Assembly (NCBI GenBank): GCA_027484685.1
Contig: JAIXSO010000006.1
Span: forward strand, 1-33,998
From: Bacteroidota bacterium
GTDB taxonomy: Bacteria; Bacteroidota; Bacteroidia; UKL13-3
Direction of reading: 5' to 3'
Length of the DNA: 33,998 nt
Under the pieces are notes generated by a model. It was given only the letters and a program-made list of their open reading frames with translations. It did no database searches and was not told where the DNA came from. Position 1 is the stretch's first letter. The number at the start of each line of letters is the position of its first letter. The position numbers and the translations under genes are program-made. Shown in pieces: positions 1 through 7,938 of the stretch.

Positions 1-1995
1 AACAAGTTATTAGATATTAGAAAACGTGCTTTAAAAGGCGAAAACTTTGATTCGTTAGCAAGCAAATATTCAGAAGATCCATCAGCTAAAAAAATGGGTG
101 CTAAATTAGGTTGGTACACGGTATTCCAAATGGTATATCCTTTCGAAAACCAATCGTACAAAACAGCTAAAGGCGATATTTCAATGCCTTTCCGCACACA
201 ATTTGGTTACCATATTTTAAAAGTTAACGATAAACGCCCAGCTAGAGGCGAAGTTAAATTGGCTCATATCATGATTAGAACTCCTTACGATGCTGATCCT
301 GAACAAATTCAAGATGCACAAAATAAAGTTGTTTCAATTTATGCTCAAATAAATAATGGTGAAAGCTTTGGGACTTTAGCTAAAAAATATAGCCAAGATG
401 CAACCAGTGAAAACAATGGTGAAATGAGTTGGATTGCTAGTTTAAGTGGTTATCCTGATGAATTTAAAGATATTGCGTTTAGCTTAACTAAAGATGAAGT
501 TTCAAAACCATTTAAAACCAACTTTGGTTTCCATATCATTAAATTAATTGACAAACGTACCATTGAAAATTTTGAAGAGGTTAAAGAAATTATAAATAAA
601 AAAATTGAAAAAGATAGTATTAGGAGTAATTATTCAAATAGATTTTCTCTGAAACAAGATATTCAATCTAAAGTAGAGCAGTTGGTAAATGAATGGCAAC
701 AGAAAGGGAAATATGAAAAAACAGCAGATTACTTAGCAAGGGTGAATGAAGCAACAAGAAATGAAAAAATTAAAGAGGCGCAGCGCTTAGTAATTACCTC
801 TTTAGGCCAAAATGTTTTCAATAAGAATAGAGATTTTGTATTAGGCGATTATGATGCAGATAACGAAAGTTATTTAATAAAAAGCCAGCTTTTTGGCAAT
901 ATGCTTATAAAAGTGCCTATAAATAAAGCCCAATCCTTTGAAAAAGATTGGGATAATGTGCGCCTTTTAAACCCTCAGTTTAGTTTTAATGGTGAGCAAA
1001 TCGTAATTACAAAAATGGTATTTGCCCATAATGCTGATAGTTATTTATTTGATATTAGTAAAGAAGTGAAGTTTAATAATTTAAATATACAATACAATTT
1101 TAGTAAAGTAGAGTTGGAGCCAATTGCCAATCTAAATAAAGCATCAAATAATGCTGACCAAAAACAACTTATGGTAGGAAAATCAGATATAGATTTAAAC
1201 ATACCAACCACGTCAATAATTAATAATAATGGCATAGCAGTAATAATAGGTAATAGTAATTATAGTAAAACAGCTAAAGTAGATTTTGCATTGAACGATG
1301 CCAGGTTAATGAAAGAGTATTTAATAAAAACGTTAGGTTATAAAGAGGGTAATATATTATATTATGAGAATATAGGGTTAGATGAATTTAATACCATATT
1401 TGGAACAAAAGGAAATGCGCGCGGTCGTTTATCCAATATAGTAAAACAAGGTATTTCAGATGTATTTATTTACTATGTAGGCCATGGTGCACCAGGAATT
1501 AATGATGGAAAAGGGTACTTTGTACCAGTAGGTTGCGACCCTAATTATGTAGAAAACGGAGGTTATCAACTAGATGTGTTTTATGAGAACCTATCTCAGA
1601 TAAAAGCCAAAAGCATTACAGTAGTAACTGATGCTTGTTTTAGTGGAGCTGATATATTTAAAAATATAAGTCCAATAGGAATAAAGATGAAAGATCCTGT
1701 AGCAAAAGTGTCCAACATATCAGTATTTAGCTCTTCAAGTGGAACAGAAGTAAGCAGTTGGTATAACGAAAAGGGACATGGTATGTTTACCTATTTCTTT
1801 TTAAAAGCCATCCAAGATAAAGTACATAGTGATAAAAATAAAGATGGAGTATTAACTTATCAAGAGGTATATGAATATCTTTCAGATAATAATGAGGGTG
1901 TTCCATATTATGCAAGAAGTATTCATAATGTACAGCAAAATCCAACACTAGAAGGAGATAGAAACGATCAAGTTTTTATTAAATTTGATAAATAA
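1..1995 (+). CDS. Parvulin-type prolyl isomerase fused to caspase-like (C14) peptidase, 5' end outside window
   Basis: The reading frame is open from base 1, so the gene begins upstream; the first Met in the window (base 94) lies inside a parvulin domain. Residues are numbered from that Met. Residues 1-50 are the end of one PpiC/parvulin domain and about 53-160 a second (GEMSWI, FGFHIIKLIDKR), as in SurA-like periplasmic folding factors. From about 185 to 370 is a linker domain (VNEWQQKGKYEKT) that I associate with Bacteroidota caspase proteins. Residues about 380-630 are the C14 fold with a complete dyad: His464 in YYVGHGAPG and Cys515 in TDACFSG. An EF-hand-like loop with DxNxDG spacing follows at 580-591, suggesting calcium binding. 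Isoleucine codon use changes sharply near base 650 (see findings). It overlaps the next gene in TAATG. The domain calls are firm; the role of the fusion is unknown. Confidence 0.88.
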   Translation, partial: NKLLDIRKRALKGENFDSLASKYSEDPSAKKMGAKLGWYTVFQMVYPFENQSYKTAKGDISMPFRTQFGYHILKVNDKRPARGEVKLAHIMIRTPYDADPEQIQDAQNKVVSIYAQINNGESFGTLAKKYSQDATSENNGEMSWIASLSGYPDEFKDIAFSLTKDEVSKPFKTNFGFHIIKLIDKRTIENFEEVKEIINKKIEKDSIRSNYSNRFSLKQDIQSKVEQLVNEWQQKGKYEKTADYLARVNEATRNEKIKEAQRLVITSLGQNVFNKNRDFVLGDYDADNESYLIKSQLFGNMLIKVPINKAQSFEKDWDNVRLLNPQFSFNGEQIVITKMVFAHNADSYLFDISKEVKFNNLNIQYNFSKVELEPIANLNKASNNADQKQLMVGKSDIDLNIPTTSIINNNGIAVIIGNSNYSKTAKVDFALNDARLMKEYLIKTLGYKEGNILYYENIGLDEFNTIFGTKGNARGRLSNIVKQGISDVFIYYVGHGAPGINDGKGYFVPVGCDPNYVENGGYQLDVFYENLSQIKAKSITVVTDACFSGADIFKNISPIGIKMKDPVAKVSNISVFSSSSGTEVSSWYNEKGHGMFTYFFLKAIQDKVHSDKNKDGVLTYQEVYEYLSDNNEGVPYYARSIHNVQQNPTLEGDRNDQVFIKFDK

Positions 1996-2762
1996 TGAAA
2001 AGAGGAATTGTAATACTAATATGCATTTTACCTATTGCTAGTTTTGCTCAGGAAATTGTAAAAGTTAATGGTGTAAAAGGAAAATATTATTTATCAAATG
2101 ATATTAGTCCAAAACAAGCCAAAGAACTAGCTGTTTTAGAAGCAAAAACTGAAGCGTTAAGGGTAGCCGGAGTTGGAGAAACTGTCAATTCAAGTAAGGT
2201 TTTAATTACTACAGAAAGCAATCAAAAAGTAGAGCAACTTTTCAATAACATAGCCACTATTGAACTTAATGGTGCGGTAACCAATTATAAAATAGATACG
2301 ATATTAGAGAAAAAGAACGAGTTTAATCAAACCTATTTTGAAGCAATAATAAATGCAGAAGTAATTAAGTATAAAACTAAACCTGATCCGGCATTTTACT
2401 TGCAAATTGAAGGAATAGATAAAGTTTACAAAAAAGGAAGTGAACTTAAATTTGATTGTATTCCTTATATGAATGGTTACTTAAAAATTTTTCAAATAAC
2501 TAATAGTTATGCTGGTATGGTATATCCTAATGACTTTGAAAAATCGAATTTGATACTAAAAGATCAAAAATTGCAATTTCCAATAAAAAAGGGGTTGTCC
2601 TACACGCTTGATGATAGAGAAAGTAATACATTGGTTTTTGTATTTACTAAAAAGGAAATACCTTTTGTCGGTAAGCAAACCACCGAATCTATTACCGAAT
2701 GGATTTATAAAATAGCCCCTGACGAAAGACATGTTCAAACATTTTCCTTTGTAGTAAATTAA
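1995..2762 (+). CDS. Secreted DUF4384-type protein, partner of the caspase-like gene
   Basis: 255 residues with a signal peptide (about 1-18, ending ASFAQ). Residues 20-125 resemble the LPP20/FlgT-type fold: they open with an alpha-rich stretch (KQAKELAVLEAKTEALRVAG) and continue in beta strands. Residues about 130-255 match the DUF4384 pattern, with KFDCIPYMNGYLKIFQI followed by YPNDFEKSN. DUF4384 is often encoded beside or within C14 peptidase proteins, which fits the neighbour. The ATG overlaps the stop of the upstream gene by one base, so the two are probably translationally coupled. Function is unknown; a periplasmic or outer-membrane-associated partner of the peptidase is an inference. 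Confidence 0.75.
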   Translation: MKRGIVILICILPIASFAQEIVKVNGVKGKYYLSNDISPKQAKELAVLEAKTEALRVAGVGETVNSSKVLITTESNQKVEQLFNNIATIELNGAVTNYKIDTILEKKNEFNQTYFEAIINAEVIKYKTKPDPAFYLQIEGIDKVYKKGSELKFDCIPYMNGYLKIFQITNSYAGMVYPNDFEKSNLILKDQKLQFPIKKGLSYTLDDRESNTLVFVFTKKEIPFVGKQTTESITEWIYKIAPDERHVQTFSFVVN

Positions 2763-2782
2763 CTTACTCGTATATTTAACCA

Positions 2783-2853
2783 GCTCTCGCAAGTGTTAAT
2801 TACGCAAAGCGTAAGTCACTTGTGAGGCTTAATTATTAAAGTTTATAACTTTA
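2783..2853 (+). repeat. REP-like palindromic element 1 (forward)
   Basis: A long hairpin pairs CTCGCAAGTG with CACTTGTGAG around an inner stem TTACGC-aaa-GCGTAA. A second small palindrome, AAAGTTTATAACTTT, follows about 10 bases on. It belongs to the family of seven described around the transposase at 4137-4685. It sits between the DUF4384 gene and the toxin-antitoxin pair and could also end transcription. Confidence 0.85.
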
Positions 2854-2904
2854 AACTTAAACAGTGTAATGAATCTTTTAAGGGAAACATAATCAATAAT
2901 TATT

Positions 2905-2912
2905 TATATTTG
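2905..2912 (+). promoter_or_regulatory. Candidate -7 box for the DUF433/DUF5615 operon
   Basis: TATATTTG matches the Bacteroidota -7 consensus TAnnTTTG and ends only 4 bases before the ATG at 2917, which would give a leaderless or near-leaderless mRNA. No good -33 TTG is seen at the expected distance, so confidence is low. Confidence 0.35.
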
Positions 2913-2916
2913 ACTT

Positions 2917-3126
2917 ATGAAATTTCAGGATTATATTGAATCAAATCACACCATTATGTTAGGAAAACCTGTAATTAAAGGAACTAGAATTACAGTTGAA
3001 TTGATTTTGAAAAAACTATCAGAAGGAGCTTCAACTAAGCAAATTATTGAAATGTATCCAAGCTTGAACAATGAACAAATAAATGCTTGTTTGGCTTATG
3101 CTTCTGATGTAATTTCAAACGAATAA
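2917..3126 (+). CDS. DUF433 family antitoxin (VapB45-like)
   Basis: 69 residues, the full length of the DUF433 family. The family signature is clear: a start ending in HTIMLGKPVIKGTRITVE, then ILKKLSEGASTKQIIEMYP and a C-terminal helix with LAYASD. DUF433 proteins are small winged-helix-like DNA-binding antitoxins, usually followed by a PIN-like DUF5615 toxin, and that is the arrangement here with a 14-base gap. It is expected to neutralise the toxin and repress its own operon. No strong operator palindrome is visible. The pair sits directly after a REP-like element. Confidence 0.9.
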   Translation: MKFQDYIESNHTIMLGKPVIKGTRITVELILKKLSEGASTKQIIEMYPSLNNEQINACLAYASDVISNE

Positions 3127-3140
3127 CTTTTAGAATAGTA

Positions 3141-3497
3141 ATGTTAATTATCGCGGATGAAAATATTCCAAGAAGTATCATCGAATCATTACGTTTGCTT
3201 GAGGTAGAGGTAATTTATATTTATGATCAATTTCGGGGTATAGATGATTTTAGCATTATTAATCTAGCAAAACAAAAGACCAACGCTATAATTTTAACCG
3301 AAGATAAAGATTTTGGAGAATGGATTTTTTCTCATCATGTGGCAGGAATAAGTGTAATATTTTTGCGGTATCATTTTTCTGAATTATCTGAAATAACATC
3401 GGTTTTAATTAAGCTAATTTCAGAAAAACAAAACAATCTTTTAAATAAGTTTACAACGGTTACACCAACAAAAATTAGAACTAGGGATTTGTTCTAG
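3141..3497 (+). CDS. DUF5615 PIN-like toxin (VapC45/Mut7-C type)
   Basis: 118 residues, normal for DUF5615. The acidic residues of the PIN-like nuclease site are present: Asp6-Glu7-Asn8 in ADENIP, Asp36, and Asp55/Asp57 in TEDKDFGEW. The family is proposed to cut RNA and to be held inactive by the DUF433 partner just upstream. The C-terminal tail (FTTVTPTKIRTRDLF) is typical. The gene appears intact. The RNA target cannot be inferred. Confidence 0.88.
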   Translation: MLIIADENIPRSIIESLRLLEVEVIYIYDQFRGIDDFSIINLAKQKTNAIILTEDKDFGEWIFSHHVAGISVIFLRYHFSELSEITSVLIKLISEKQNNLLNKFTTVTPTKIRTRDLF

Positions 3498-3544
3498 TTA
3501 TTTACTTTTTAACTTTATTTATTATACCTTAGAACTACAAAACA

Positions 3545-4042
3545 ATGGAAATTGAAATAAAAACTAGCAAATGGTATTTGTTTTTTATGCTAATATTTAT
3601 GGTTTGGGCACTGGCAATGCCAATACTTTTTACCATGTACACAAATTTTGATAGACCCGCAATGTATGCGCTTTTTGCTTTAGTATTATTATTTTGTTTA
3701 TGGATTATACTGTTTTTTACAACAACATTTTTATTGCTTCCTTTGGCAGTTTTTATAAATGAAGAGAATAATAATATTACGCTTCATTATTTTAAAAAAA
3801 GATTCATTACTTTACAATTAGAGAACATAATTAGTTACAGTTTAGTTCAAATTTATGCACGTAGATCAACTAAATATGGTATTTTATTACATTTAGATTC
3901 TGGTAAAAATTTACTGGTGAGTGATTTTAATTTTAAAAGCTACACTCCAATGTTGTTTTATTTAAACAGAGAACAAGTTAAAAAAGAAGATGAATTAATA
4001 GATTTTAGTTGGATAAAATATTTTAGAAACTGTTTGCATTAA
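3545..4042 (+). CDS. Small membrane protein of unknown function
   Basis: 165 residues. Two hydrophobic segments (about 11-32 and 39-78, the second long enough for one or two passes) are followed by a soluble beta-rich domain of about 85 residues (ITLHYFKKRFITLQLENIISYSL, then GILLHLDSGKNLLVSDFNF). Two N-terminal membrane segments followed by a small beta domain recall bacterial PH-like membrane proteins (YcxB/bPH type), but this is shape only. It starts 47 bases after the toxin gene and may be co-transcribed. No signal peptide or catalytic motif is recognised. Confidence 0.7.
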   Translation: MEIEIKTSKWYLFFMLIFMVWALAMPILFTMYTNFDRPAMYALFALVLLFCLWIILFFTTTFLLLPLAVFINEENNNITLHYFKKRFITLQLENIISYSLVQIYARRSTKYGILLHLDSGKNLLVSDFNFKSYTPMLFYLNREQVKKEDELIDFSWIKYFRNCLH

Positions 4043-4063
4043 GGTTTTATCTTTTCATTAACT

Positions 4064-4135
4064 GCTCTCGCAAGTGTTAATTACGCAAAGCGTAATTCAC
4101 TTGTGAGGCTAAATAATTAAAGTTTGCAACTTTAA
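4064..4135 (+). repeat. REP-like palindromic element 2 (forward, 3' flank of RAYT)
   Basis: Same architecture as element 1: CTCGCAAGTG pairs with CACTTGTGAG around the inner stem ATTACGC-aaa-GCGTAAT, followed by AAAGTTTGCAACTTT. It ends one base before the transposase stop codon (4137). It is inverted relative to element 3 on the other side of the transposase. Confidence 0.87.
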
Positions 4136-4136
4136 T

Positions 4137-4685
4137 CTAAATCATTATCAAATCAAGTAAACCTTTACCACCTGCATAATCTATTGCACTGCTGTATTTC
4201 CAATGCCAAGGTTCTTCTACCAAGCCCATTGCTACTGGATTATTATGTATATAAGTGAGTTTTTGTTGAATAACTTCATTACTCCAAAGTTCAATAGGTC
4301 TGTTATCCTGCTGCCAAAATTGAAAGTCTTTATTATTAGTATTGTAATTACCTGCGTTCTTAAAAATGGCTAACATCCATTCTCTTCTCGATTCTTGTTC
4401 ATTATCTGCAATAGCCTCAATTATCTTTTTGCTTGTAAACTTTTTCATATCGCGTAATATGTTCGACATTAAAAAACCTTCTCTGGCACTACCAATAAAA
4501 TGCAAATGATTGGTCATTAAACACCATGCATTTAAATCTAAACCTTTGTTAGTTTGGCAAAACTGCATGCTTTCTAATAAAATACTTTTGTACATTGGTC
4601 TTGTAAAAACATCAATCCAACCAATGGTAGCAAAGGTTACAAAATACAATCCATCGGGGTTATGAAATTTATAAGCGCGGCTCAT
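4137..4685 (-). CDS. REP-associated tyrosine transposase (RAYT, Y1_Tnp/IS200-like)
   Basis: 182 residues, normal for a RAYT. The start YKFHNPDGLYFVTFAT is family-typical. The HUH metal-binding pair is His60 and His62 (MTNHLHFI), and the catalytic Tyr145 lies in LTYIHNNPVAMGLV, followed by the family C-terminus WHWKYSSAIDYAGG. RAYTs are single-stranded DNA transposases thought to mobilise REP palindromes; here REP-like elements lie directly 3' (4064-4135) and 5' (4706-4763) in inverted orientation. Nothing is truncated, so it may be active. The first ten codons are also present in a second, out-of-frame copy in the tandem duplication immediately upstream. Confidence 0.93.
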   Translation of the reverse strand: MSRAYKFHNPDGLYFVTFATIGWIDVFTRPMYKSILLESMQFCQTNKGLDLNAWCLMTNHLHFIGSAREGFLMSNILRDMKKFTSKKIIEAIADNEQESRREWMLAIFKNAGNYNTNNKDFQFWQQDNRPIELWSNEVIQQKLTYIHNNPVAMGLVEEPWHWKYSSAIDYAGGKGLLDLIMI

Positions 4686-4705
4686 TTTTTTTGGGTTTTT
4701 ATTAT

Positions 4706-4763
4706 AGCAAAGTTACAAACTTTGCTTACTTATTCCCACAAGTGTGTAACACTTGCGGGAGCG
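4706..4763 (-). repeat. REP-like palindromic element 3 (reverse, short loop)
   Basis: On the minus strand: CTCCCGCAAGTG, a short TTACA loop, CACTTGTGGG, then the companion palindrome AAAGTTTGTAACTTT. The inner stem present in elements 1 and 2 is missing, so this is a short variant. It lies in the leader of the transposase gene. Confidence 0.85.
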
Positions 4764-4816
4764 GGGCGGGGTTATGAAATTTATAAGCAAGGCTCATTTT
4801 TTTTGGTTTTTATTAT

Positions 4817-4873
4817 AGCAAAGTTACAAACTTTGCTTACTTATTCCCATAAGTGTATAACACTTGCGGGAGC
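4817..4873 (-). repeat. REP-like palindromic element 4 (reverse, short loop)
   Basis: Second copy of element 3, produced by the 112-bp tandem duplication, with two substitutions in the hairpin. Confidence 0.85.
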
Positions 4874-4981
4874 GGTGCTAAGCATTTATAATATTCAGAA
4901 TTTGAGAAATAACCGCTACATCTTTTATTTCTGTTATTCCTCATCATTTATTACTATTGCATTCGCTTATTAAAATTGCAA

Positions 4982-6928
4982 ATGAAGTATAGATTTTTAG
5001 CTTTAATTTTAACCTTGTTTTTTTCTCGTGCGGTGTTTTCTCAAAAATATATTTTCGAAAATGAACCAAGCTGGGTAAAGAAGGTGGAAATACCCCAAAG
5101 TAGTACATTTTCAAAGTATAGTATAGCATCTGGTTATTATTTAAAACTAGAAGACTATCAGGTTAATTTGGATGAAGATGCACATTACACTCACGAGGTT
5201 ATCAATGTAGTTTCTTACACTGGTATTACCAATGCTTCTCAAATTCTTGTTAACTACGATACTTCATATCAAAAACTAATTATTCATCATCTTTATATTT
5301 GGCGAAAAGGCAAAAAAATTGATAGAACAAGTGACTTAAGTTTTGAGAAAATGAATAATGAATATAACCTTCAAAATGGTATATATTCTGGTACTATATC
5401 GGCATACGACAACTTAAATGATATTAGGAAAGAGGACTTGATAGATTTTGCTTATACATTAGTTGGATCAAATCCAATTTTTAAGAAAGAAAAATACTTG
5501 TTCGTACCATTAGAATCAACCAATCCCGTTGATTTATACTCTGTTCGTATTTTATATTCAAAAGATAAAAATTACACCTATAAATGTGTAGGTTATGATA
5601 CCACTGCTGTTTCTAATAATTTGATTGGTAATTATAGAGAAATAGAAATTTCAAACAAGGATGTTAAAGCCCTTAAAATGGAAGAAGGCACTCCTTCTTG
5701 GATTATACCTTATAAATATTTTACTTTAAGTAGTATCAAATCGTGGAAAGAAGTAAATACTTGGGCTCAAGAAGTTTTTGGATTAAAAAAAGAACCTGAA
5801 TTGGAAAGTGTTTTTAAAGAGATTTTTGTAGGTAATGAAACTTTAGATGAAAAAATAAACAAGGTAATCGATTATGTACAAGACGATATTAGGTACATGG
5901 GTATTGAATCTGGAATTGGAAGTTTTAAACCCTCTGCTCCCGATAAAGTAGTTAAGCAGCGTTTTGGCGATTGTAAAGATAAATCATTACTGCTGGTTTG
6001 GTTATTAAAAAAGATTGGAATTAGTAAGGCATATCCAGCATTGGTAAACGTAGCAATGTTACACGAAACAGATAAATTTCAACCAAGTAACGAAATTTTT
6101 AATCACTGTATTGTTAAATTTGAACATGAAAATAAAACTTATTGGGTTGATCCAACCATTACGCAACAAGGTGGTGATTATAAAAACTTAGCAATGGTAG
6201 ATTATGGCAGAACCTTAGTGGTAGGTCAATCGTTAGATACTCTTCCATTAATGTCACCTCAAAATACAAAAGCAACCACATTTATTAAAGAAGAGCTTAC
6301 TGTTAAATCATTTACTGAACCTGCCATATTAGAAATTACTTCGAGCTGTGATGGAATAGAAGCAGATAAAAAACGAAATTTTCTAGAACAATATACCTCT
6401 GAAGACATATCAAAATCCGTAACAGATGATTTAAAATTAATTTATCCAATAGTAAATAAAACAGACGATATAAAGATAGTTGACGATATAAAAAGTAATA
6501 TTATTTCAACCACTTATAAATATGAAATTGATGGATTTTGGCAAGATGGAGATAAAATGGAAAATAAAAATGCCGCAGGATTATGGATTTTTAGGTTTGA
6601 TCCGCAAAATTTGCGTCAGTTTATTAACGAATCGGCATGTATAGAAAGAAAAACAGATTTAGCTTTAAATTATCCTTTAAATATGGAGTTTCTTTACGTA
6701 TTTCATTTTCATAAAAACATGTTAATGCTTGATGATTATAAAAAAATTGAAAATGAAATATTTTATTTCGATCAAGTAGTAGAACAAATTAGCAACAATT
6801 CATTTCAAATAAAATACAAATTCAGTTTTAAAACACCATTTGTTAAAGCCGATGATTTTAAGAAAATATGTGAGCAAACAAATGAAATGGCTAAAAAACT
6901 CCCTGTTATTGTATACTTTAAAAAGTAA
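4982..6928 (+). CDS. DUF3857 and transglutaminase-like domain protein
   Basis: 648 residues from the ATG at 4982; a TTG two codons earlier is also in frame but less likely. A signal peptide covers about 1-20 (SRAVFSQ), so it is exported. Residues about 45-210 are DUF3857. Residues about 270-395 are a transglutaminase-like cysteine protease fold with a complete triad: Cys331 in RFGDCKDKSLLL, His375 in FNHCIVKF and Asp390 in YWVDPT. A beta-rich C-terminal domain follows. The family is common in Bacteroidota, and its substrates (peptide cross-link or hydrolysis in the envelope) are not established. The MORN-repeat gene starts 11 bases after the stop, suggesting one operon. The gene starts about 100 bases after the REP duplication. 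Confidence 0.9.
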   Translation: MKYRFLALILTLFFSRAVFSQKYIFENEPSWVKKVEIPQSSTFSKYSIASGYYLKLEDYQVNLDEDAHYTHEVINVVSYTGITNASQILVNYDTSYQKLIIHHLYIWRKGKKIDRTSDLSFEKMNNEYNLQNGIYSGTISAYDNLNDIRKEDLIDFAYTLVGSNPIFKKEKYLFVPLESTNPVDLYSVRILYSKDKNYTYKCVGYDTTAVSNNLIGNYREIEISNKDVKALKMEEGTPSWIIPYKYFTLSSIKSWKEVNTWAQEVFGLKKEPELESVFKEIFVGNETLDEKINKVIDYVQDDIRYMGIESGIGSFKPSAPDKVVKQRFGDCKDKSLLLVWLLKKIGISKAYPALVNVAMLHETDKFQPSNEIFNHCIVKFEHENKTYWVDPTITQQGGDYKNLAMVDYGRTLVVGQSLDTLPLMSPQNTKATTFIKEELTVKSFTEPAILEITSSCDGIEADKKRNFLEQYTSEDISKSVTDDLKLIYPIVNKTDDIKIVDDIKSNIISTTYKYEIDGFWQDGDKMENKNAAGLWIFRFDPQNLRQFINESACIERKTDLALNYPLNMEFLYVFHFHKNMLMLDDYKKIENEIFYFDQVVEQISNNSFQIKYKFSFKTPFVKADDFKKICEQTNEMAKKLPVIVYFKK

Positions 6929-6939
6929 AAACACTCCTA

Positions 6940-7716
6940 ATGAAAACAAAATATAAACTCCTTTTTTTCTTTATTTTTTTAACCAATTTTCTGCGTGCGC
7001 AGGATACCATAACTGTTTATTACGACAAAAAATGGAACCCAATATCAAATCAACAAGTAGCAGTTTTTTATAGAAAAGCATATTTAGATAGTACCAAAAT
7101 GTGGAGGGTAAATGATTATTTTATCAGTGGTAAAATTCAAATGACAGGTGTTTACACTTCACAAAAATTCACCATTCGACAAGGGTATTTTATTTATTTT
7201 TCAGAAAATGGAAATAAATCTTCAGAAGGAAATTATATAAATGATAAAAGAGAAGGTGTTTGGGTTTATTATTACGAAAGTGGTGAAAAAGCATCGATCG
7301 ACACTTATGTAAAAGATAAATATAATGGTGAAAGTACTTCATTTTTTAAAAATGGGAAAATAAAATCGCAGGGTAAACTAGTAAATGATAAAGCACAAGG
7401 CATTTGGAAGTATTGGTATGAGCAAGGCCAACTCCAAAGTGAAGAAACTTATAAAGACGGAATTATTTTATCAGCAATTTTATATTTTCAAGATGGTAAA
7501 ATTCAATTGAAAGGAAATTATGTAAATGGTAAAAAGGAAGGAATTTGGACAAACTATGGTATAGATGGCCGGGTGATTTATAAAGGACAGTATATTAAAG
7601 ATTTACGCGAAGGGGAATGGATTCGTTACCTGCCTGATGGAAAAGAAATGAAAGTAATTTTTAAAAACGATTTGATTATTAGCGAAGAGCTAGGAAGCAC
7701 AGTAATTAACGAATAA
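6940..7716 (+). CDS. Exported MORN-repeat (YwqK-like) protein
   Basis: 258 residues with a signal peptide (about 1-20, FLRAQD). From about residue 90 there are six or seven MORN-type repeats of about 23 residues, each built like GNYINDKREGVWVYYYESG. Databases often label such proteins YwqK family antitoxins, but there is no toxin next to it and it has a signal peptide, so a structural or protein-protein interaction role in the envelope is more likely. It lies 11 bases after the transglutaminase gene and probably works with it. The next unit downstream is two REP-like elements. Confidence 0.85.
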   Translation: MKTKYKLLFFFIFLTNFLRAQDTITVYYDKKWNPISNQQVAVFYRKAYLDSTKMWRVNDYFISGKIQMTGVYTSQKFTIRQGYFIYFSENGNKSSEGNYINDKREGVWVYYYESGEKASIDTYVKDKYNGESTSFFKNGKIKSQGKLVNDKAQGIWKYWYEQGQLQSEETYKDGIILSAILYFQDGKIQLKGNYVNGKKEGIWTNYGIDGRVIYKGQYIKDLREGEWIRYLPDGKEMKVIFKNDLIISEELGSTVINE

Positions 7717-7752
7717 CGTTTATAAGCGCTCTTACTCATTTTAACTTTATTG

Positions 7753-7824
7753 GCAAAGTTATAAACTTTACTAACTTATTCCCACAAGTGACTCCCGCTA
7801 CGCGTGATTAACACTTGTGGGAGC
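7753..7824 (-). repeat. REP-like palindromic element 5 (reverse)
   Basis: On the minus strand: CTCCCACAAGTG, inner region with CGC-gta-GCG, CACTTGTGGG, then the companion AAAGTTTATAACTTT. Full-length form. It lies between the convergent MORN and universal-stress genes. Confidence 0.85.
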
Positions 7825-7864
7825 TAGGGGGTATTAAAGCCCAATATTACTTTATTATTATTAC

Positions 7865-7913
7865 TTATTCCCACAAGTGACTTAAGCTTCGCGTAATTAA
7901 CACTTGTGGGAGC
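7865..7913 (-). repeat. REP-like palindromic element 6 (reverse, companion palindrome lost)
   Basis: CCCACAAGTG and CACTTGTGGG form a 10-bp stem around an 18-20 base interior related to element 1. The AAAGTT companion palindrome is not recognisable. Only 40 bases separate it from element 5, in the same orientation. Confidence 0.8.
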
Positions 7914-7938
7914 ATAAGGGTATTTTTATTGTAGTAAT

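Larger units (their letters stand above)
4656..4878. repeat. 112-bp tandem duplication carrying the RAYT 5' end and a REP-like element
   Basis: Copy 1 (4656-4767) and copy 2 (4768-4878) are nearly identical, with one single-base deletion and a few substitutions. Each holds the first codons of the transposase (minus-strand ATG at 4685 in copy 1, at 4797 in copy 2), a T-rich leader, and a REP-like hairpin. The second start is out of frame with the real gene (offset 112). Confidence 0.93.

Noticed and set aside
4662-4973. Plus-strand open frame with an internal duplicated peptide
   Set aside because: It arises from the 112-base tandem duplication over the RAYT start and REP hairpins; composition and content are not protein-like.
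6940-7716. MORN-repeat gene as an antitoxin of a toxin-antitoxin system (YwqK label)
   Set aside because: It has a signal peptide and no toxin neighbour; its partner gene is an exported transglutaminase-like protein.
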